From Janthinobacterium sp. TB1-E2 (GTDB lineage: Bacteria > Pseudomonadota > Gammaproteobacteria > Burkholderiales > Burkholderiaceae_D): 64,000 nucleotides of DNA. The notes beneath the pieces are model-generated. The model had not been told where the DNA came from and did not search any database. It saw nothing but the letters and a program-made list of their open reading frames with translations. A program made the position numbers and the translations under genes. Each line of letters begins with the position of its first letter. Position 1 is the stretch's first letter. The stretch lies in the NCBI RefSeq assembly GCF_036885605.1, contig NZ_CP142523.1:6249112-6313111 (forward strand). Reading direction: 5' to 3'. This document shows positions 44,318-53,260 of the stretch, piece by piece.

Positions 44318-44342
44318 TTGACAAGTTAGTAATTATTGACAA
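44318..44342. promoter_or_regulatory. Tandem TTGACAA repeat in the divergent yfaA / radical SAM promoter
   Basis: ATTGACAA begins at 44317 and again at 44335, 18 bp apart, in an otherwise AT-rich island just upstream of yfaA (minus-strand TTGTCAAT twice). It could be a regulator site or duplicate -35 elements. No well-spaced -10 was found. Confidence 0.35.
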
Positions 44343-44424
44343 ATGGTAACATGGCATTTGTTGCCGCAGCGCACAGATGATGCGACAGCGTAAAATAGCG
44401 GTTTCGCCGTTTTCATCGCCTCCC

Positions 44425-45945
44425 ATGACCATCCTGCTCTCCACCCTGAACGCCCGCTACACCCACGCCTCGCTGGGATTGCGCTATCTGCTGGCCAATA
44501 TGGGGCCGCTGCAAGCGCAGACGCGGCTGCAGGAATTCGTCATCGGCACGAAAACCACGGAACTGGTCGAACGCATCCTCATCAACAAACCGCGTATCAT
44601 CGGTTTTGGCGTGTATATATGGAACGTCGAGGAAACAACCAAACTGGTGGCCATGCTCAAGCGCGTGGCGCCCGAAGTCATCATCGTGCTGGGCGGGCCG
44701 GAAGTGTCGCATGAGGCGGGCGAGCAGGAAATCGTCAAGCTGGCCGACTACCTGATCACGGGCTGGGGCGACGTCACCTTCCCCAAGCTGTGCGGCGAGA
44801 TCCTCAACGGGCCGAAGCCGCTGATGAAGATCCACGCGGGCGTGCAAGCGCCGCTGGCGGAACTGCAACTGCCCTACTCCTTGTATACAGACGACGATAT
44901 CCGCCACCGCACGATTTACGTGGAAGCGTCGCGCGGCTGTCCGTTCAAGTGCGAATTCTGCCTGTCGGCGCTGGACAAGACGGCCTGGCCCTTCGCGCTG
45001 GAGAACTTCCTGGCCGAGATGGAATCCCTGCATGCGCGCGGCGCGCGCCTGTTCAAGTTCGTCGACCGCACCTTCAATCTGAACATCAAGACCAGTTTGA
45101 AGATCATGCAGTTCTTTCTCGACAAGATCGAAGCGAATCCGGACGATCCGATCTACGCCCACTTCGAACTGGTGCCAGACCACTTGCCTGACGCCTTGAA
45201 GGAAGGCATCAGCAAATTCCCGCCCGGCGCGCTGCAGTTCGAGATCGGCATCCAGAGCTTCAATCCGGACGTGCAATCGCTGGTCAGCCGCAAGCAGGAT
45301 AATCAAAAGGCGGCCGACAACATCCGCTGGCTGTGCGAGGAATCGAACGCCCACTTGCACGTGGACTTGATCGCCGGCTTGCCGGGCGAGGATGAAGCAA
45401 GCTTCGCGGCCGGCTTCAACAAGCTGGTGGCCTTGAAACCGCATGAAATCCAGTTCGGCATATTAAAGCGGCTGCGCGGCACGCCCATCATCCGCCATAC
45501 GGAAAACTATGGCATGGTGTTCGACCCGCACCCGCCGTACACCATCCTGGCCAATAAACAGCTCGATTTCATGAGCATGCAGCGCCTCGTGCGCTTCGCC
45601 CGCTACTGGGACCTGGTGGCCAACTCGGGCCGCTTCGCCAATACAGTGCAATGGATGCTCGGCGATGCGCCATTTGAAAATTTCATGGATTTTTCGAACT
45701 GGCTGTATGCCCACACGGACGCCACCCACCGCATCGCCATGGAGCGCCTGGCCAAGCTGGTGGCGCAATGGCTGCAGACGCGCGGCATGAGCGCGCTGGA
45801 GGCCAACGCCCTCGTGGCCAGCGACTATGCGGGCGGCGCGCAAGCGGCCGCGCACGCCAAGCCAGCCGAAGTGAATACTGGCAGCACCAAGGTGCGTCCG
45901 GACGTCGCCCTGCCGCAGCGGCAGGCGCGCCACCTGGCGTCCTGA
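44425..45945 (+). CDS. B12-binding domain / radical SAM protein (DUF4080 type)
   Basis: 506 residues. N-terminal cobalamin-binding-like Rossmann domain (residues 1-130, with LVERILINKPRIIGFGVYIW and IIVLGGPEVSHEAGEQE). A radical SAM core follows with the 4Fe-4S ligands Cys172, Cys176 and Cys179 in RGCPFKCEFC. The C-terminal DUF4080-type extension includes FGILKRLRGTPIIRHTENYG. The ATG at 44425 (MTILLSTLNARYTHASLG) fits the family N terminus; an upstream ATG would add 16 unrelated residues. The reaction is unknown; relatives are annotated only as B12-binding radical SAM proteins. Divergent from the macroglobulin operon. Confidence 0.85.
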   Translation: MTILLSTLNARYTHASLGLRYLLANMGPLQAQTRLQEFVIGTKTTELVERILINKPRIIGFGVYIWNVEETTKLVAMLKRVAPEVIIVLGGPEVSHEAGEQEIVKLADYLITGWGDVTFPKLCGEILNGPKPLMKIHAGVQAPLAELQLPYSLYTDDDIRHRTIYVEASRGCPFKCEFCLSALDKTAWPFALENFLAEMESLHARGARLFKFVDRTFNLNIKTSLKIMQFFLDKIEANPDDPIYAHFELVPDHLPDALKEGISKFPPGALQFEIGIQSFNPDVQSLVSRKQDNQKAADNIRWLCEESNAHLHVDLIAGLPGEDEASFAAGFNKLVALKPHEIQFGILKRLRGTPIIRHTENYGMVFDPHPPYTILANKQLDFMSMQRLVRFARYWDLVANSGRFANTVQWMLGDAPFENFMDFSNWLYAHTDATHRIAMERLAKLVAQWLQTRGMSALEANALVASDYAGGAQAAAHAKPAEVNTGSTKVRPDVALPQRQARHLAS

Positions 45946-45999
45946 GGGGCCGGCGATTGAACAGCGGTGGCGGTCTGCGCCATTCTCCCTTAAACTGGC

Positions 46000-47136
46000 A
46001 TGATGCCGACTGTACAATCGCCGAAACTGACCCTCTCCCAGACCAGCTCCCAACAGGGAGCCCTTGTCACTGCCAGCGGCACCTGGCAGGTGCACGCGCT
46101 GGCGCATGACAATGCCATCAAGGCCATCGACGCCCAGCTCAAACCCTTGCAGGGCGATGCCAAGGCGCAATGGGACCTGTCGGCCATCGACAGCATGGAC
46201 CATATCGGCGCCCAACTGTTCTGGAATGCCTGGGGCAAGCAGCGTCCCGCGCAGCTGACCCTGGCGCCATCGCAGGAAGAGTTTTTCCGGCGCATCGAAG
46301 AAACGGGACCGTTGACGACGCCGCCCTCGCGCGCCAACCGCCTCACGCCCGTGATGAAACTGGGCATGGCCATTTTGCTGTTTTTCGAACATTTGAAGGG
46401 CTTTATTGCCTTGGTCGGCCAGGTGACACAGGATATCGGCCGTTTCGCGCGCCATCCGATGCGCGGGCCATGGCGTGAAATCTCCGCCAATATCTTCCAT
46501 GCGGGCTTCCAGGCGCTGGGCATCACGGCCCTCGTCGGCTTTCTGATCGGCGTCGTGCTGTCCTACCTGTCCGCGCAGCAGCTGCGCGCGTTTGGCGGCG
46601 ACATCTACCTGGTCAACCTGCTGGGCATGAGCGTCATCCGCGAACTGGGGCCGCTCTTGGCCGCCATCCTCGTGGCCGGGCGCTCCGGTTCATCCATCAC
46701 GGCCCAGCTGGGCGTCATGCGCGTCACGGAAGAACTCGACGCCATGCTGGTGATGGGCATTTCGCACGGTTTCCGCCTGATCATGCCGAAAGTGCTGGCC
46801 CTGGCCATATCCATGCCCCTGCTCGTCATCTGGACGGACACGGCCGCGCTGATCGGCGGCATGGTGGCGGCCAAGGTGGAATTGAACCTGTCGGCGCGCT
46901 ATTTTATACAGAAGCTGCCCGACGCCGTGCCGCTGGCCAACTACATGATCGGTCTGGGCAAGGGCGTGATTTTCGGCATGCTGATCGCCCTTGTCTCGTG
47001 CCACTTCGGTCTGCGCATCAAGGCCAACACGGAAAGCCTGGGGCGCGGCACCACCACCGCCGTCGTCACGGCCATCACCGTCGTGATCCTGGCCGACGCC
47101 GTGTTCGCCATCGTCTTCAATGGAGTGGGCTACTGA
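46000..47136 (+). CDS. MlaE-type lipid ABC permease with N-terminal STAS domain
   Basis: 378 residues. The first 100 or so form a STAS-like (MlaB-type) domain (WDLSAIDSMDHIGAQLFWNA). The remainder is an MlaE permease with five or six helices and the conserved motifs GMSVIRELGPLLAAILVAGR and GSSITAQLGVMRVTEELDAM. It belongs to the MCE transport systems that move phospholipids between inner and outer membrane. In E. coli the STAS protein MlaB is separate; here it is fused. Two ATGs (46000 and 46003) are possible. Its stop overlaps the ATPase start (TGATG). Confidence 0.88.
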   Translation: MMPTVQSPKLTLSQTSSQQGALVTASGTWQVHALAHDNAIKAIDAQLKPLQGDAKAQWDLSAIDSMDHIGAQLFWNAWGKQRPAQLTLAPSQEEFFRRIEETGPLTTPPSRANRLTPVMKLGMAILLFFEHLKGFIALVGQVTQDIGRFARHPMRGPWREISANIFHAGFQALGITALVGFLIGVVLSYLSAQQLRAFGGDIYLVNLLGMSVIRELGPLLAAILVAGRSGSSITAQLGVMRVTEELDAMLVMGISHGFRLIMPKVLALAISMPLLVIWTDTAALIGGMVAAKVELNLSARYFIQKLPDAVPLANYMIGLGKGVIFGMLIALVSCHFGLRIKANTESLGRGTTTAVVTAITVVILADAVFAIVFNGVGY

Positions 47137-48035
47137 TGGCAGACGACACCAATATCGCCTGCGGCACCGGCAAGGACGGCCAGTTCAACCTGCACGGCAG
47201 CGCGCCCGTGGTGGACATCACCAATCTGTGGACCAAGTTCGGCCGCACCGTCGTGCACCAGGACTTGAACCTGGAAATCGAACGGGGAGAGATCCTGTCC
47301 ATCGTGGGCGGCTCCGGTACAGGCAAGACGGTGCTGCTGCGCCAGATGCTGGGCCTGGAACATCCGGCGCGCGGCTGCGTCAAAGTCTTTGGCGAAGATA
47401 TCAACAAGGCAAGTTCAGACCAGCTGCAACAGTTGCGCAACCACTGGGGCATGCTGTTCCAGCAAGGCGCACTGTATTCGGCGCTGACCGTGTTCGACAA
47501 TGTGGCCCAGCCGATGCGCGAATTGCGCGTGCTGCCCGAAGCGCTGGTGCACGACGCGGTATTATTGAAGATGAATATGGTGGGCCTGGGCCCGGAGCAT
47601 GCGCTCAAGATGCCGTCGGACTTGTCGGGCGGCATGATCAAGCGCGTGGCCCTGGCCCGCGCCTTGGCGCTGGAACCGAAGCTGTTGTTCCTCGACGAAC
47701 CGACGGCGGGCCTGGATCCGGACCTGTCGGAAAGTTTTGTCGCCCTGATCCAGTCGCTGCACCGCGAGCTGGGCTTGACGGTGGTGATGGTCACGCATGA
47801 CCTCGACACCTTGTTCGCCCTGTCCACGCGCATCGCCGTGCTGGCGGAAAAACATGTGATCGCCATCGGCCCCACGCGCGAGGTGATCGAAGTCGACCAC
47901 CCGTTCATCAAGCAATTTTTCCTCGGCGACCGCGGCAAGCGCGCGCTGGCCGTCCTCGATGAGAAACAGGCGGCGGCGGGCAAGGCGGCGCAGCCAGGCG
48001 ACGACGCCGGCACAGACACGAAAGCGGAGAAGTAA
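47136..48035 (+). CDS. MlaF-type ATPase of the MCE lipid transporter
   Basis: 299 residues. Walker A GGSGTGKT, Q-loop MLFQQGALYSALTVFDNVAQ, signature LSGGMIKRVALARALAL, Walker B LLFLDEPTAGLDPDLSESF and the H-loop VTHDLDTLFAL are present, in the MlaF/Ttg2A style. The C-terminal tail of about 25 residues is rich in Ala and Lys. It energises the STAS-MlaE permease. The ATG at 47136 shares a base with the permease stop, and its stop shares a base with the next ATG. Confidence 0.9.
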   Translation: MADDTNIACGTGKDGQFNLHGSAPVVDITNLWTKFGRTVVHQDLNLEIERGEILSIVGGSGTGKTVLLRQMLGLEHPARGCVKVFGEDINKASSDQLQQLRNHWGMLFQQGALYSALTVFDNVAQPMRELRVLPEALVHDAVLLKMNMVGLGPEHALKMPSDLSGGMIKRVALARALALEPKLLFLDEPTAGLDPDLSESFVALIQSLHRELGLTVVMVTHDLDTLFALSTRIAVLAEKHVIAIGPTREVIEVDHPFIKQFFLGDRGKRALAVLDEKQAAAGKAAQPGDDAGTDTKAEK

Positions 48036-48994
48036 TGGAAAACAGATCACATGCCCTGATGACGGGATTTTTTACACTGACCCTGCTGGTGGCCGCCATC
48101 CTGTTCGGCGTCTGGTTCAACCGCGACCGCGTGGAACGGGTGCCGTATCTGCTCGCCACCACCCTGTCCGTACCGGGCCTGAACCCGCAGGCCACCGTGC
48201 GCTACCGGGGCCTGGAAGTGGGCAAGGTCGACGCCATCGATTTCGACACGCAAAAGGCGGGGCAAATCCTCGTGCACATCAGCGTGGCGCCCGACACGCC
48301 CGTTACCAACACCACGTTTGCCACCCTCGGCTACCAGGGCGTGACGGGCATCGCCTACATCCAGCTCGACGACGAGCATGTGGGTTCGAAACTGCTGGGC
48401 ACCAGCAAGGACAAGCCGTCGCTGATCCCCCTGCGCGCCGGCTTGCTCGACCAGCTGGAAAAACGGGGCAAGCGCATCCTCGACCAGGCCGAACAGATCA
48501 CCAACAAGGTCAACAACCTGCTCAGCCCCGACAACCAGGCGGCCATGCTGGGCGCCTTCACGGAAGTGGGCAAGGCCGCCAAGGCTTTTGGCGCCATTCC
48601 GCAGCAACTGGAACCGACCCTGACACAATTGCCGCAACTGACGGAACAGACGCGCCAAACCCTGACGGCCGTGAGCACGGCCAGCAAGAATGTGTCGGAC
48701 TTGACGGCCACGTGGAAAAAACTGGGCAACGATATCCAGGCGCCAGGCGGCGTGCTCGACAAGGTCAATGGCACGGTCGACCGGGTCGGCAGCTCGGTGG
48801 AAACGGTGGCCAATGGCGTGTCGCTGGAAGTCTTGCCGCAAGTCATCGAGCTGAGCGGCGAAGCGCGCTCCTCGATGCGCGCCCTGAAAACCACCATGAG
48901 CACGCTCAATGAACAGCCGCAGAGCATCTTGTTCGGCGCCCCAGACATCCCGCCCGGCCCGGGCGAGCCCGGTTTTTCGGCACCGGGCAAATAA
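48035..48994 (+). CDS. MCE/MlaD-domain lipid-binding protein
   Basis: 319 residues. One N-terminal membrane helix (LMTGFFTLTLLVAAILFGVW), one MCE domain (residues 40-120: LATTLSVPGLNPQATVRYRG, LEVGKVDAI, GYQGVTGIAYIQLDD), then a long helical tail with heptad-like runs (residues 145-290) and a Pro-rich end. The MCE domain forms a hexameric ring carrying phospholipids in the periplasm. The tail is longer than in MlaD and recalls the helical barrels of PqiB-type proteins. It is in an operon with ATPase, permease and lipoprotein. Confidence 0.9.
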   Translation: MENRSHALMTGFFTLTLLVAAILFGVWFNRDRVERVPYLLATTLSVPGLNPQATVRYRGLEVGKVDAIDFDTQKAGQILVHISVAPDTPVTNTTFATLGYQGVTGIAYIQLDDEHVGSKLLGTSKDKPSLIPLRAGLLDQLEKRGKRILDQAEQITNKVNNLLSPDNQAAMLGAFTEVGKAAKAFGAIPQQLEPTLTQLPQLTEQTRQTLTAVSTASKNVSDLTATWKKLGNDIQAPGGVLDKVNGTVDRVGSSVETVANGVSLEVLPQVIELSGEARSSMRALKTTMSTLNEQPQSILFGAPDIPPGPGEPGFSAPGK

Positions 48995-49006
48995 GGAGAA
49001 CACCGC

Positions 49007-49621
49007 ATGCCTACCCCACGCAATCTCAGCGCACTCATCCTGGCCGCCGCATTCCTGCTGGGCGGCTGCGCCAGCCGCGGCCCCGTCCCCACTTTCTATG
49101 ATTTCGGCCCGGCCGCACCGCTGGCAGACGCGCAAGCAGCCGCGCCAGCCGTGCCCGTGCTGGTAATCGCCGACGCCAACGGTCCATCCTGGCTCGACAG
49201 CCAGCGCATGTATTACCGCTTGCTGTACGCCGATGCGCAGCAATCGCGTCCGTACGCCTACAACCGCTGGAACACGCCGCCGCTGCAACTGCTGAGCCAG
49301 CGCCTGAAAACGCGCGTGGCGCAAAGCGGCGTGAAAGTGTTGTCGACCACGGACGCGGCCGCCGGCATGCCCCTGCTGCGCATCGACGTCGATGATTTCT
49401 CGCAAAACTTCGATACGCAGACGCAGAGCAGCGGCCACGTGTCGCTGCGCGCCTCGCTGTTTCGCGGCCACCGCCTGATCGACCAGAAAACCTTCAGCCG
49501 CAGCGGACCCGCCGGCAGCGCCGATGCGCAAGGCGGCGCGCAGGCGCTGGCGGCGGCATCGGACGCCATCGCCGCCGACCTGCTCACTTGGCTGGGCACG
49601 CTGAATATCACGAAAGAATGA
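49007..49621 (+). CDS. PqiC-like ABC transport auxiliary lipoprotein
   Basis: 204 residues with the lipobox LLGGC (Cys at about 23). Shared family text: YDFGPAAPL near the N terminus, DSQRMYYRLLYADAQQSRPY, and YNRWNTPPLQLLSQRLKTRV. Outer-membrane lipoproteins of this family (PqiC/YmbA, ABC_trans_aux) are the OM partners of MCE systems. Here it completes a minimal lipid transport operon. Twelve bases separate it from the MCE gene. Its stop overlaps the VanZ-like start (ATGA). Confidence 0.85.
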   Translation: MPTPRNLSALILAAAFLLGGCASRGPVPTFYDFGPAAPLADAQAAAPAVPVLVIADANGPSWLDSQRMYYRLLYADAQQSRPYAYNRWNTPPLQLLSQRLKTRVAQSGVKVLSTTDAAAGMPLLRIDVDDFSQNFDTQTQSSGHVSLRASLFRGHRLIDQKTFSRSGPAGSADAQGGAQALAAASDAIAADLLTWLGTLNITKE

Positions 49622-50805
49622 CCGACCCCGCATCCCCCGCCAGCCCGGCGGCGCCGCTGCCGCCCGTCCGTTCCTCGCCCGTGTCGCGCGCGACCCTGCT
49701 CGCCTACGTCTTCCTGATCGTGTATGCGAGCTGGTTCCCGTTCACGGGCTGGCACAGCAATGGTTTGTCGCCGCTGACGTTCCTGGAAAACACGCGCATG
49801 CCCCGCTACTGGACGGGCTTTGACGTGGGCATCAACGTCGTCGGCTACATTCCGCTGGGCGCGCTGATCGTGTATTCGCTGTTTCCGAGGATCACGGGTT
49901 TCTTTGCCGTCATCGTCGCCAGCCTGTGCGGCATGTTGATTTCGGGCAGCATGGAAGCCGTGCAAACCTATTTGCCCAGCCGCGTCTCGTCGAACCTCGA
50001 TTTTTATACGAATGCGGCCGGCTGCTGCATCGGTTCCATCATCGGCGCCCTGACGGCGCGCAAGCTGCTCGACCAAAGTCATTTGTTCCGCTTGCGCCAG
50101 CGCTGGTTTGCCCAGCACGCCAGCCAGGGCTTGGTGCTCGTGGCCCTGTGGCCGCTGGCGCAAATCTATCCGCAAGGCTATCTGTTCGGCCTGGGCCAGC
50201 TGCTGCCCATCCTGTCGGACTGGCTGTCGCAGCTGGCGGGCATCGACATCGACCTGGCCGCGTATCTGCGTCCCGACGTCGTCTTGACGGTCGAGCAATA
50301 TTGGCTTTCGGAAACCATCATCACGGCTTGCGGCATGACGGGCGCCGTGCTCACCCTGCTGTGCCTGCTGCGCCGCGCCGCGCCGCGCACCATCTTGATG
50401 CTGGTCCTGATCGCCGCTGCCTTGATCGTGCGCTCGATGGCCAGCGCGCTGCTGTTTTCACCGGAAAACGCCTTCGTCTGGATCACGCCGGGCGCCCAGG
50501 GCGGCTTTTTGATCGGCCTGATCATGCTGGGCGGCCTGGCGTTCGCGCCGCACGTGGCGCAGCGTCGCATCGCGGCCGCCACCTTGCTGCTGAGCCTGGT
50601 GATGGTGAATACGACGCCGATCAACCCATACTTCATGTCAACATTGCAAGGCTGGTTTCAAGGCAAGTTCCTCAACTTCAATGGCGCGGCGCAATTTTTG
50701 GCTTTGCTGTGGCCCTTCATGGCCCTGTGGTTCCTGTGCCTGCCCTCGCACCGCCTGAACCGGCAAGAAGATGTGCAGCGCCAGCGTCGCGAAGACCACC
50801 CATAA
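49618..50805 (+). CDS. VanZ-like polytopic membrane protein
   Basis: 395 residues with about ten membrane segments. The N-terminal half holds the VanZ motif set: SWFPFTGW, FDVGINVVGYIPLGALIVYS, and GSMEAVQTYLPSRVSSNLDF with YTNAAGCCIGSIIGA. The family is named for a teicoplanin-resistance accessory protein, but the biochemical role is unknown. The ATG at 49618 overlaps the lipoprotein stop by ATGA, so it is translated with the MCE operon, a possible link to envelope lipid or wall homeostasis. Confidence 0.82.
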   Translation: MTDPASPASPAAPLPPVRSSPVSRATLLAYVFLIVYASWFPFTGWHSNGLSPLTFLENTRMPRYWTGFDVGINVVGYIPLGALIVYSLFPRITGFFAVIVASLCGMLISGSMEAVQTYLPSRVSSNLDFYTNAAGCCIGSIIGALTARKLLDQSHLFRLRQRWFAQHASQGLVLVALWPLAQIYPQGYLFGLGQLLPILSDWLSQLAGIDIDLAAYLRPDVVLTVEQYWLSETIITACGMTGAVLTLLCLLRRAAPRTILMLVLIAAALIVRSMASALLFSPENAFVWITPGAQGGFLIGLIMLGGLAFAPHVAQRRIAAATLLLSLVMVNTTPINPYFMSTLQGWFQGKFLNFNGAAQFLALLWPFMALWFLCLPSHRLNRQEDVQRQRREDHP

Positions 50806-50845
50806 GCGTTATCATGGCGCATTGATGATTCCGCAGGAGCATAGT

Positions 50846-51163
50846 ATGAGCGACGCACCGTATTTTGAACGCCACGTTTTTTTCTGCATGAACAAACGTG
50901 AAGACGGCCGCAACAGCTGCGGCGACCATGGCGCGGAAGCGGCGCAAAAGCATTGCAAGCGCCGCATCAAGGAACTCGACATGAATGGCGCGGGCAAGAT
51001 CCGCATCAACCAGGCCGGCTGCATGGACCGCTGCGAAGAAGGCCCGCTGCTGGTGATCTACCCGGAAGCGACCTGGTACACCTACGTCGACACCAGCGAT
51101 ATCGATGAAATCATCGATACGCACCTGGTGGGCGGCAAGATCGTCGAACGCCTCAAGATTTAA
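50846..51163 (+). CDS. Thioredoxin-like 2Fe-2S ferredoxin
   Basis: 105 residues starting MSDAPYFERHVFFCMNKRED, with AGGAG six bases before the ATG. Four cysteines are spaced as in thioredoxin-like 2Fe-2S ferredoxins: HVFFC near residue 14, SCGDHG near 24, and GCMDRCEEGPLLVIYPEATW near 60-75. It serves as an electron carrier or (by family) a cluster-binding accessory; the partner is unknown. A third Cys (HCKRR) lies between. It may be co-transcribed with the following hydrolase (26-bp gap). Confidence 0.88.
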   Translation: MSDAPYFERHVFFCMNKREDGRNSCGDHGAEAAQKHCKRRIKELDMNGAGKIRINQAGCMDRCEEGPLLVIYPEATWYTYVDTSDIDEIIDTHLVGGKIVERLKI

Positions 51164-51189
51164 TGCCAATTTAAGAGATACCCACCAGT

Positions 51190-51852
51190 ATGAGCATCAT
51201 GAACAGAAACTCGGAAAAATTTACCCTCGCCGGCCATGCAGGCAGCATGGAAGGCTTGCTCGATTTCCCGGCAGACACTCCGCGCGGCATCGCCCTCGTT
51301 GCCCATCCGCATCCGCTGTACGGCGGCACGATGGACAACAAGGTCACGCAAACCCTGGCGCGCGCGTTTGTCGCGCTCGGTTACGTGGTGGCGCGCATCA
51401 ACTTCCGCGGCGTCGGTGCTTCCGAAGGCGTGCACGACCATGGCGTGGGCGAAACGGACGACATGCAGTTGCTGTATGAACACATGCGCGGCCTGTACCC
51501 GGGCTTGCCCGTGGCCTTGTCCGGTTTCTCGTTCGGCACCTTCGTGCAATCGGAACTGCAGGAACGTCTGGCCGCCGCCGGTACGCCCGTCGAGCGCCTG
51601 GCGCTGATCGGCAGCGCGGCCGGCAAATGGGCCATGGCCGACATTCCCGCCGACACCATCTTGATCCACGGCGAACTGGACGACACGATCCCCCTGTCCG
51701 CCGTCTTCGACTGGGCCCGTCCACAAGACATTCCCGTGATCGTGATCCCCGGCGCCGACCACTTTTTCCACCGCAAGCTCAATCACATCAAGAACCTCGT
51801 GATTGCCCTGTGGCATGGTGACAAACCCGCAATCGCAGCAGATGATCATTGA
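51190..51852 (+). CDS. Alpha/beta hydrolase (COG2945 type)
   Basis: 220 residues. Typical opening LVAHPHPLYGGTMDNKV, the oxyanion segment NFRGVGASEG, nucleophile elbow GFSFG (Ser), acid in HGELDDTIPL and catalytic His in PGADHFFHRKL. This is the small alpha/beta hydrolase family with no assigned substrate. A short non-conserved N terminus (MSIMNRNSEK) leaves the exact start open; ATG at 51190 or 51199. Confidence 0.88.
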   Translation: MSIMNRNSEKFTLAGHAGSMEGLLDFPADTPRGIALVAHPHPLYGGTMDNKVTQTLARAFVALGYVVARINFRGVGASEGVHDHGVGETDDMQLLYEHMRGLYPGLPVALSGFSFGTFVQSELQERLAAAGTPVERLALIGSAAGKWAMADIPADTILIHGELDDTIPLSAVFDWARPQDIPVIVIPGADHFFHRKLNHIKNLVIALWHGDKPAIAADDH

Positions 51853-51967
51853 AGTGTGGGCTTACTAGCGCCTCCACGGCTATAATTGATCCGTTTTTTC
51901 CACGCGGCCATGCAAGCAGCAACAGCATGGCCCTCAGCCTTCATCTTTTTCTCGCAGACCAGCCTCC

Positions 51968-53113
51968 ATGAAAAAACTTTTAGCGGCACTGGCCTCCAGT
52001 GTATTTTTCTTTTCCGCCGCCTACGCCCAGAGCGTTCCAGCCCCGACCATCGCCGCCAAGTCCTGGCTGTTGCTTGACGCCACCAGTGGCCAGATCATTG
52101 CTTCGCAAGATCCTGACGCGCGCATCGAGCCGGCCTCGTTGACCAAAATCATGACGGCTTACCTGACGTTTGCCGCCATCCGCGAAAAGAAACTGGCGCT
52201 GGACCAGAAAGTCAACGTGTCCGTGCGCGCATGGAAAGTCGATTCGAGCAGCTCGAAGATGTTCATCGACCCCGCTACCCCTGTCTCGATCGACGACTTG
52301 CTGCACGGCCTGATGATTCAATCGGGTAACGACGCCGCCGTGGCGCTGGCGGAAGCCGTTGCCGGCGATGAAGGCACGTTCGTCGTGCTGATGAACCGCG
52401 AAGCCCAGCGCATGGGTCTGAAAAACACGCGTTTTGCCAATCCGCATGGCTTGCCTAGCCCCGATAACTATTCCACGGCGCAAGACCTGTCCGTGCTGGC
52501 CAAGCGCGTGATCGCCGACTACCCGGAATTCTACAAAATCGATTCCATCAAGAGCTTTACGTACAACAAGATTACCCAGCCTAACCGCAACCGCCTGTTG
52601 TGGCTGGACCCTACCGTCGATGGCATGAAAACGGGCCACACGGAAGCGGCCGGCTATTGCATGATCGCGTCGGCCCGCCGCCCAGGCGGCACGGGCGAGC
52701 GCCGTTTGATCTCCGTGGTGCTGGGCACCTCGTCGGACCAGGCCCGCACGCAGGAAAGCCAGAAGCTGCTGAACTGGGGCTTCCAGAACTTCGATACGGT
52801 CAAACTGTACTCGAAGGGCCAGGCAGTGGCCACGCCGGAAGTGTGGAAGGGCTCGAAAGGCACCGTGAAAATCGGTTTCGCCCGCGATGTGCTCGTCACC
52901 GTACCAAAAGGCACGGCTGCCAAGATGAAACCTGTGCTGGAACGCAAGGACCCGCTGGTCGCGCCATTGGCTGAAAACGCCCCGGTCGGCAAGCTGAAAA
53001 TGATGGTCGACGACAAGGTCCTGCTGGAACTGCCGGTCGTGGCGCTGGAAACCATCAACCAGGCAACGATCTTCGGCCGCGCCTGGGATTCGATGCGCCT
53101 GTGGATGAAATAA
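51968..53113 (+). CDS. dacA: D-alanyl-D-alanine carboxypeptidase (PBP5/6 type)
   Basis: 381 residues with a signal peptide (MKKLLAALASSVFFFSAAYA). Active-site triads of the penicillin-binding class: SLTK at 57-60, SGN at 119-121 and KTG at 221-223. A C-terminal PBP5 beta domain and an amphipathic tail (IFGRAWDSMRLWMK) anchor it to the outer face of the inner membrane. It trims the terminal D-Ala of peptidoglycan stems. It stands alone, with 115 bp upstream and a strong terminator downstream. dacA versus dacC cannot be decided by sequence alone. Confidence 0.94.
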   Translation: MKKLLAALASSVFFFSAAYAQSVPAPTIAAKSWLLLDATSGQIIASQDPDARIEPASLTKIMTAYLTFAAIREKKLALDQKVNVSVRAWKVDSSSSKMFIDPATPVSIDDLLHGLMIQSGNDAAVALAEAVAGDEGTFVVLMNREAQRMGLKNTRFANPHGLPSPDNYSTAQDLSVLAKRVIADYPEFYKIDSIKSFTYNKITQPNRNRLLWLDPTVDGMKTGHTEAAGYCMIASARRPGGTGERRLISVVLGTSSDQARTQESQKLLNWGFQNFDTVKLYSKGQAVATPEVWKGSKGTVKIGFARDVLVTVPKGTAAKMKPVLERKDPLVAPLAENAPVGKLKMMVDDKVLLELPVVALETINQATIFGRAWDSMRLWMK

Positions 53114-53132
53114 GTCTTTAGCGTTTCCCCAT

Positions 53133-53166
53133 AAAAATGCCCGCAGATGCTGCGGGCATTTTTTTC
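53133..53166 (+). terminator. Intrinsic terminator after dacA
   Basis: AAAATGCCCGCAG and CTGCGGGCATTTT form a long stem with a two-base loop centre, then T-tract, 20 bp after the dacA stop. Confidence 0.92.
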
Positions 53167-53260
53167 GTCTGTCTCGCCGCCGATTTCTCCACAGCATGCT
53201 GTAGCGTAGCTGGCTATAATCGTGGCGTCACCTTCGTCTCCACCATCAGAAAGCCAGCCC

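Noticed and set aside
44391..44396. TAAAAT as -10 box of the radical SAM gene
   Set aside because: No acceptable -35 at 16-18 bp; too weak to annotate.
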